Shown here: piece after piece, positions 57,106-64,000 of the stretch
Layout: every line of letters begins with the position of its first letter
How positions within the stretch are numbered: the first letter of the stretch is position 1
Assembly: GCA_035079385.1 (NCBI GenBank)
Contig: JAVHKY010000015.1
Span: 6,510,001-6,574,000 of the forward strand
Length of the DNA: 64,000 nucleotides
Direction: 5' to 3'
Source: Aspidiotus rigidus
Lineage: Eukaryota > Arthropoda > Insecta > Hemiptera > Diaspididae
The notes under the pieces: model-generated
What the model saw: the letters and a program-made list of their open reading frames with translations, nothing else
Told to the model about the DNA's origin: nothing
The model's database searches: none
Made by a program: the position numbers and the translations under genes

Positions 57106-58439
57106 AGTTTCATCGACCCAAGTCCTTCATTATAGGTGTTCTAATGTTTTCCTGTCCCTATTAGGCCAAGTATTCTGTTTTATCAAGGACTACGCGCAGT
57201 AAATTGTTTCTTTCGCCTTGCACCATGTGGTTACAGCTAATATCAGGATCCATACGAGGCTAAGGAATACTGGTGGAGAGTAAATAAACCCGTCAGCTTG
57301 TCAAGCTGGCATTTTCCTAATACGTAGTAATTGTTGTAGAAACCAAACTAAAGGATAAAGATGGGCATCATCGAGAGCTCGGCTCCAAGCCAGGTCAGGT
57401 ATATGAAACCATATTTTCCATGAATAGGAGAAATTATTATATTTCTTCATTGAATTTTTCCCTTCAAGTTTTTCTTATGGCCCCAGCCCTAGTAAATGTG
57501 TTCAAATCATACAGCCTAAATCTTATAAGCTCCCTCACTTCTGCTTGACAAAATACACTAATCCCTTTGTCCCAAGGTTTGAATTTAAAACGTTGTCGCT
57601 ACACGTTGCAATCTGGTTTCTTTTTGACCAATTACAAAGCTGATAAGCCAAAGTAGCTGAAGGCCAAAAAAGCAGCAGTAGCCCTAGCAGAGTTTTGATC
57701 AGATTTCAAGTCAGCCATCAGCCAGCCGTTGACCTCAACAATTCAACTTGAGACTACTACCAGCTAGAAAGAGCGACTTTTTTTACTGATTTTTTCCTGA
57801 TTTCTTGGTTTTTTTTTCTGACTTTTTTTGGTAGTGTTGAATTTTATTTGTTTATTTATTGTACATAGCTGATCGGTCAATAGAATGACAAAGAGCCAAT
57901 GAAAAAGTTTTAGCCAATAGCGACGAAAAGCTGATTACCAAAAGTTAATTTGAGCCCGTTGTGATTTGCTTATCACCTCTAGCCATCAATTCCATTATGG
58001 AAATATACTCAACATTATTCTATCCTTCCTCGTAAACAAAAATGATGACAGTGCGAATGCTTTTACTCACTCATGATAATTTGGCCTGGCTAGCGCTCGT
58101 ATCGCGCACCACAAAAACTTCCTCATTTAGCTTTATGCCAGGGGGGCAGTAGACACTACCGAAATTAACCAGCGAGCTTCTTTATTTGACTAGGAGAATT
58201 ACTTGTATTTCTGCTGTTTGAAAGGTACCATGATCGCAGTGTCCGATGCTGTATGAGAAAGTAACTTATAAAAAGTCTCAAACTATAAATTTTTGTTCTC
58301 TCAATTTTTCTGCCAAGTTGCCTTGTTCTCGAGTTAATCCGAGACTATTCAATTAACATTCAAATGGAAAAATTGTCCTGTTGCCATCTTAGCGCTCCTA
58401 GCGGGTTAACGGCCCAGATAGACAAAGGTGGTGAGCGAT

Positions 58440-58830
58440 TCGATTTTAGGGCTTAAGCTTAAGGCTTGAACTTGAAATAGAATTTCTTTTCGCTTGAGCT
58501 TAAGGCTTATTTAAGATTTAGGAGTTTTAGCTTAAAACTTGATTAGTTTGAGCTGAATCGCTTAAAATTTAAGCTTAAAGCCTAAAGTTGAAAGAGCAAA
58601 ACATGTTTTCGTTGGAAAAAACATGTTTTTTCGAAAAACAAACATGTTTTTGTTGGAAAAAACATGTTTTTTTCAGAAAAAATATGTTTTCGCCTTTTTT
58701 AAGTTTCAAGCTTTTGTTTTGCTCATTAGGTCGCTTAATTAAGCGAATGGAAAATCATTTCGCTTTTTAAGTCGCTTAATTAAGCGCATGAAAAATCGTT
58801 TCACTTTAGCTTATTTACGGCTTAAAACTT
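58440..58830. repeat. AAGCTTAAG and AAACATGTTT palindrome arrays
   Basis: 58440-58590 is rich in GCTTAAGCTTAAGG-like words. 58600-58690 has five AACATGTTTT copies, spaced about 22-24 bases apart in its first part. 58725-58800 repeats GTCGCTTAATTAAGCG twice. Low-complexity palindromic DNA. Confidence 0.6.
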
Positions 58831-61332
58831 GTCTTACCACCCTTGTAAATAGATTGAACAAGAAAACAGGGTTGTGATGTTTCAAACACACAAAAAAATC
58901 AAAATTGTGTTTTAAACGGAAATTTGTTCAAAACGTGTTTTTTTTTTTTTTTTTTTTCAAACTTGTATTTTTCAATACATTAGAAAACATTAAAAAACTT
59001 GTTCTTTTCCATAATTACTTACATTATTATTCTTCACTAAAAATGAATATTTGACAATTTTTCCATGGTTGAAAAAGTAAAAAAAAATTAGAACGATGTT
59101 TGAAAACGATGTTTAAAACATTCAAAATGTGTTTAAAACGATAGTTAAAGCTCCAAAAATGTGTCGCAAATAATAATTGAATGATTTAAAACGGCTTTAA
59201 ACAAGGAATTGAAAACAAAACATGTCTTAAACATGAAATCTGTTGTAAACTGAAAAAAACATATTTTTGTTTTTTTGTTTTTTTTCAAGTGTTTTTTTTT
59301 AGCCCTGCCTAAGAAACCTGACTGATTTCTAAATTCTAATACAAGCGCAGAGAAACCAATGTAAAATTGTCCCACATTGTAAGTGTGGTTCTGCTATAAT
59401 CTGTTCCTTGAGAGAATGAATTAAAAATGACAGGACCATTAGGACCGGTCATACGTAATCAAAACAAGTAACGTTCATCTTTTTGGTACAACGCTAGCGC
59501 TATTCAGTTCAAATTACAAACTACAAATGATCTGACTGCTGGCGCTCCTCGCGGATGACCGGTCCAAATACTTTTGCTCGTCCTCAGAACCAGAATGTTG
59601 CAGCTGAAATTTTAAGCTCCAGCTTGAACGTACGACCTTGAAAATTTGGCTTTTGGGTTAATTCCGCTGATTTTCGGCTAATCAATGTGTGAGTTCATAT
59701 GAAACGATCAGGAGAATTGGGGCTCTGATACTCTCGCAGATGATACCTTTTCTCCAGTTTATATTTACATACATTGGATGACTGCACAAGTCTCTATGCT
59801 AACGGCTGATTAGCTGCTCTGAATTGGAACCAATCTTTCTTATCTTTGGCAAAACCAATCTGGCGGCTTGGGAAGGTTTGAATAAAGCTGCCTTTTAGTT
59901 TCGCTCTTATCAGTAAAAATTCGGCTTTCGGCTTTCAATTGGCGGCTATATTATTATGTTTGGCACTTTACAAACTGTTGGTAGCTTCGCATCACTTTTT
60001 GCTCTTGTAGAATCACCATGAACAGTGTTCCCAGACTGGACCATAAATCGCCAATTGAGCTCGCTAATGAAGGTGTTTGGCGAGAGAAAATTTACTGCGG
60101 CAACCTGTCGCCAATTGGACTATAGTATACTTAAAATTTGTAAATTTTTTATCGCCAATTGGGCTTCTTGACTACCAAGACTGACGATTGTTGACGACTT
60201 AGGGCCACTTCATGAGTTCAGCATCGGCAATTTATTGTGCTCGCTATCTTCAACCAAAGGGATTGGCGACATTCTATCATCTCCATTTGGGAACTCTGAC
60301 ATTGAACCTATGAGCTTTTTACCAAATAATAGGTGTACCCAGGATCTTTCAATTCTCAATGAAAACGCGAAATGAAAGTTCTCTATCATTGGGAGATAAT
60401 GCAATGCGAATGGGTACGATCTACAACGAAATTACGAGGACGTAAGATCAACAGATATCCTATGTAAACAGATTGAATTGCCTAGGTACGTCATGAGCGT
60501 TAAAATTTTCTTTTTTCACGACGAGTTGTTGTTCAACTTCGTGCACTATCAGGCATTCAAGATAGATTCATACTTTGCTCCGATATTTGAATTACATCAA
60601 CCGCCCGTAAAATTATTTTGGCATCAATAGAGAGCTTCGTCGGTAGATAGTTAAATTTCGATGAAGACTTTATCTCGTTTTGCATTCAACGTAGTAGCCT
60701 ATATGAGCCAATAGGTATTACGTAACTATTCAGTAATAATCCCTCATATTCGCGTTAATTTTTGACGTGTACGATGCAGTCATAAAAACAATTCTTTTTT
60801 TTTTTTTTGCTTTTTAAGTCTGGTTCACTAAATTGATTCCTCACGATCTGAAAGAAAGAACCATTTGTATGATGCGAAAAACTTGGCGCGTAATTTATTC
60901 TCATTGAGTGGTGCATGGTGAAATAAATCAATTACTCATTTTGTATAACTCTCTCGTGTAGTCATGAGTTTTTGTTTTGGTTTCTTGCCCTTTCCTCGGC
61001 GAACGAAAATAAAGAAATTTGACGTAGGGTCTGCATTTTGGAATTTATAATTCTTGGCGTTTCAGGTTTTTCAAATCGTTTGTATTTGATAGAGCTTTGA
61101 AACTTGTGTAACCGATAATTGATATTGTACCTACTTATACTTTGTTTATTCAAATGAAGATCTCTTTTCATATTTCCTCGAAAATTTATATGATTTTCGC
61201 CATAAACACTTCAAAACTCAGACGATAAACTCCCAGCTTTCGGTCTAAGCCTGTATTTGATTAAGAATGGAAAATTGAATTCCTTTCAGTAATTCTACCT
61301 TATTTAAACGAGTGATATTTTCTGAATTTCAG

Positions 61333-61518
61333 GTTCGTTATCATCTTTATGGAACCCGGTCGGATTTCTATTTGGTGGCTTCTCGATGGATCTCTTCGGA
61401 CGAAAATGGTCCACGCAATGCACTTTCTTGCCATTCATAGCCGGTTGGGTGATTATCACTAGCTCCGAAACTCTATTCAGTATTTATATAGGAGTGGCCT
61501 TTCACGGTATCGCGTCAG
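61333..61518 (+). CDS. Sugar-porter MFS transporter, second visible exon (TM2-TM4)
   Basis: Starts in phase 1 and ends in phase 1 (186 bases) at CAG/GTAGGT. It encodes GSLSSLWNPVGFLFGGFSMD, then LFGRKWSTQCTFLPFIAGWV, IITSSETLFSIYIGVAFHGI and AS. DLFGRK is the MFS signature between helices 2 and 3; P.GFLFGG and the GW.II stretch match sugar-porter family proteins. The next exon should continue with a Gly-rich helix-4 end. The intron runs to the window edge, with no further exon found. Confidence 0.8.
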
Positions 61519-64000
61519 GTAGGTGGACTTTTTGACAGCTTTTTAAATTTTTTTTCCTGAGGACCGCGTTTTCGAAATATGATCAACTATTCCAACATAC
61601 GCACTTTGTATAGTCATCGCTAGCCCACTGTAAAAGTTCTCGCGGATGACATCACGCCTCGTTACTTCTTCCAATGTGGTAACTTATCTCGTACGAAACT
61701 GGGGAAAAAAGAGAAGAGAAAAAAAAGAAAGAAGTATAGCACGTTTTAATCACGATAATGGCTCCCGAGTGTCCCCTTTGTAAATAAAATGTTTGTCTTT
61801 CTCTCGGGTTCTCCCGTTGAATTTGTGTAAATTGTTAATATTCTAGATTCGAAAACGTGGCCACGTCGCACGAGGAGACGTGCGCCAGTTACCGTTTCAG
61901 AATTTGAAACATGTTTTCGGACCCATACGCTTTTTAGTTATCGTGTCATCTCTGTAACCATCAACGACACCCCGAAACCCTCACGGTAACGATTTATATT
62001 ACAATTTTGCGGCCGTTTCTCGGCGATTTTCATTTGGCGAGATAATGTTCTAGGGTATTCGTGGACGGGAGAGAGAGAGAGAGAGAGAAAAAAAAGGTAA
62101 TGTTATGATGACGAAATCGTTTTACGGTGCTCGAAGATTTCGCTTTTTATTTCCTTACGTTATACAAGGAAGAAGAAAACGTAAAGGGAAACTTTACATG
62201 TTCTATTTCCTATTTGGCGAAAAAATCCCCGTGTGAAATTTAAGTGCATTTGGAATGTCTCCAAATAAGAGTATTGCCATTTAACTTTCTTCCTTTTTTT
62301 TCCTTCTTCCTTTCTCCTTCGACCATTTTTTCCCGGTTTGAAACAGAGTTTCGTACATGGTTTGTAATCGGTGTTACACGGTTAAGTGTTCAATGGAATG
62401 GAAGAATACCTACTTCTTGTTTGTGTAGAGTTTCGCAGCCCTTATGTCTTTAATTCGTACTTAGCTCTATTATGGAGAGGGGACGTCGCTGTTAAAAATC
62501 ATTAAGCTTTCGCCTGATTGCAGAATCACGACTGGTGGCTTTCAGATATTGGGGAAATAATGAAGAAATTGAGTGCTTCGAGCGTAACTCGTTAACGAAT
62601 TTCAATCTGCGGTTGTACGTCAATAGATGAAATGACCTTGAACTTGCAGAGATTTGATTACTTGAGACAAGTTTTCATCAAGTTCGATTTCAGCTGAAGA
62701 GGTTTCACCCTTGTATTATCGTATGATCCAAATGAATATTGATGACGGAATCACTTTCTCTCTCTTTTGACTGCAATGACCTAATGCTCCTAACGTTCCG
62801 ATAGACGAACTTCGTGCGGTCTCTTCCTCATTTTACCAAATAACCTCACATCCTCAGCTTAAAATATCTCATAGAATGGATTTTCGATCTATACTATTCT
62901 CTGTTTATCACAGTCTGAGGGGGCGGTTTATTCACATATGTGTTTATGGTAGATTTTGGTTGACTGCATGGACGACGAGGATTTACCAGTGATAAAAAAA
63001 AAAAAAAAGAATCAGACAAAATGCGTAAGGAAGACGCTGGTCTGAAACGTTTGATGATGTGATTTGCCCTACGTCAGTTCCTCTGTGATGATCGGTGCAT
63101 GCTCCAGAAAGAATTGTTTGTCCACTACTGTCATCGCATTTCATCCTTAGTGAAGATTTCTAGCTGAGTAAGAAAATATCAAAAACTTGTTTTACCTCGT
63201 ACTAGATATTGCTGAAGTGATTTTTAGAATATGGACCACCTGAAAGGGATATGGCTGGCTTCTTAATTTATCGGGGGAGGGGTAGTCGATGACGTCACAA
63301 ATGTGTGTAGTCTTAGGGTTAGAAGAAAAATGAGGTCACAACCCTCCTCCCTCACTCAAGCCCTCAAAAACAACTATGAAACCATCTCTGGTACCCTACA
63401 ATACTTACAATCGACTGACTTTTATACCAACGGCTAAATAATCTGACCGTTCACATTAATTCCTCTTCACATTAGTTTCTACGTTCTTAACTTTCATCTA
63501 CTTACATACTTCGTCATACCCTCGAGCTGATGACCTTGTAATTTGAAAGCTCGTTAAATAAATAAATGAATAAAATTGTGTACGTTCCAAAGTCAAAAGA
63601 GATGATTTCACTGAGGGTTGAAGGGATATGATGTCACGAGTTGATGACGTCACAAAAGTGTATTTGTCTTAGATGAGTAAAATTTTAAAATGAATATTAC
63701 ACGTAATTAACGCATAATATTTAGATAATAGAAATTAAAAGATGTGCGATAATATCAAAATTAAATACTCGTTCATGAATAGTAATAATTGAGTAAGCGA
63801 GACAGAATGAAAGCTAGACATATCCATGATTTCATGTTTTTCTCAAAGAAAGAAATTTTAAACAAACTTCATTCATTAATTCTTATCTCCCTCTTGCACT
63901 TCTAAAAATAAAATTGTACGTCTAACACTAGGCAACAATTAAAAATTGTTTGAAAATTGCTGAAGTGAGATAGGTTGTATCTAGAAATATTTTTTGCGCT
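61519..64000 (+). other. Following transporter intron, no exon recognised
   Basis: Contains a (GA)n run at about 62070-62090, TGACGTCAC words at 63290-63300 and 63640-63655, and a retroelement-like tail with AAATAAATAAATGAATAAA at 63557-63575. Confidence 0.5.

Larger units (their letters stand above)
55695..61332 (+). other. 5.6 kb transporter intron
   Basis: Bounded by GTAAGC and a TTTCTGAATTTCAG acceptor. It holds a SINE-like copy (57010-57105), an AAACATGTTT palindrome array (58600-58690), poly-T runs, and three TCGCCAATTGGGC-like words at 60047, 60107 and 60151. No coding sequence was recognised. Confidence 0.6.

Noticed and set aside
58600..58690. Regularly spaced AAACATGTTT palindromes considered as a CRISPR-like array
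   Set aside because: Spacers are near-identical poly-A/T-rich sequence and the setting is a eukaryotic intron; simple repeat expansion fits.
63527..63552. CTGATGA ... GAAAGCTC resembling another hammerhead, before an AAATAAATAAATG tail
   Set aside because: Stem I and stem III compete for the same bases, and stem II does not pair convincingly. It may be the end of another PLE, but I cannot support a fold.

Overview
The window looks like nuclear DNA of an arthropod, most likely an insect. It is AT-rich, carries spliced coding exons, and is packed with element families typical of insect genomes: Penelope-like elements (PLEs), an R1-like LINE, LINEs with RNase H, Helitrons, a MULE relic and a tRNA-derived SINE family. 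I see no bacterial-type genes, rRNA or CRISPR. All calls come from reading the sequence and translating by eye; no database search was possible.

Host gene. Only one host gene is convincingly visible: two plus-strand internal exons (55556-55694 and 61333-61518) of a sugar-porter family MFS transporter, with matching phase-1 splice sites. They are separated by a 5.6 kb intron. The remaining exons lie outside the window or were not recognised.

Layout. 1-3790: no gene, one near-perfect hairpin. 3791-11445: a deep nest of insertions. A hairpin-ended repeat appears to hold a family-B PLE; the PLE holds a solo-LTR-like insertion; that holds an R1-like LINE (14-bp target duplication); the LINE holds a 3.17 kb element with 12-bp terminal inverted repeats (TIRs; 4-bp target duplication). 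11800-14340: hairpin-ended repeats, a LINE scrap and a family-C PLE scrap. 16724-20040: a MITE, a small RING-like reading frame and a MULE transposase relic. 22516-25015: a long foldback whose right arm is split by a TIR element. 25386-27800: a minus-strand RNase-H LINE. 29602-32275: a nearly full-length family-C PLE with CCAAT boxes, a TATA box and a hammerhead-type ribozyme. 37049-39765: a family-B PLE with inverted terminal repeats. 42124-44028: two tandem Helitrons. 44790-49565: an RNase-H LINE with a family-A PLE inserted; that PLE has its 5' part inverted. 51883-53253: hairpin-ended repeats and an orphan hammerhead motif. 53790-55035: a third RNase-H LINE relic. 55556 to the end: the transporter gene region.

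How it fits together. Every retroelement reading frame is broken by stops or frameshifts, so the locus is a graveyard of at least four PLE families and several LINEs. Two kinds of structure survive better than the proteins. One is the hammerhead-like motifs at PLE 3' ends. The other is a group of short repeats whose terminal hairpins keep pairing while their bases change.
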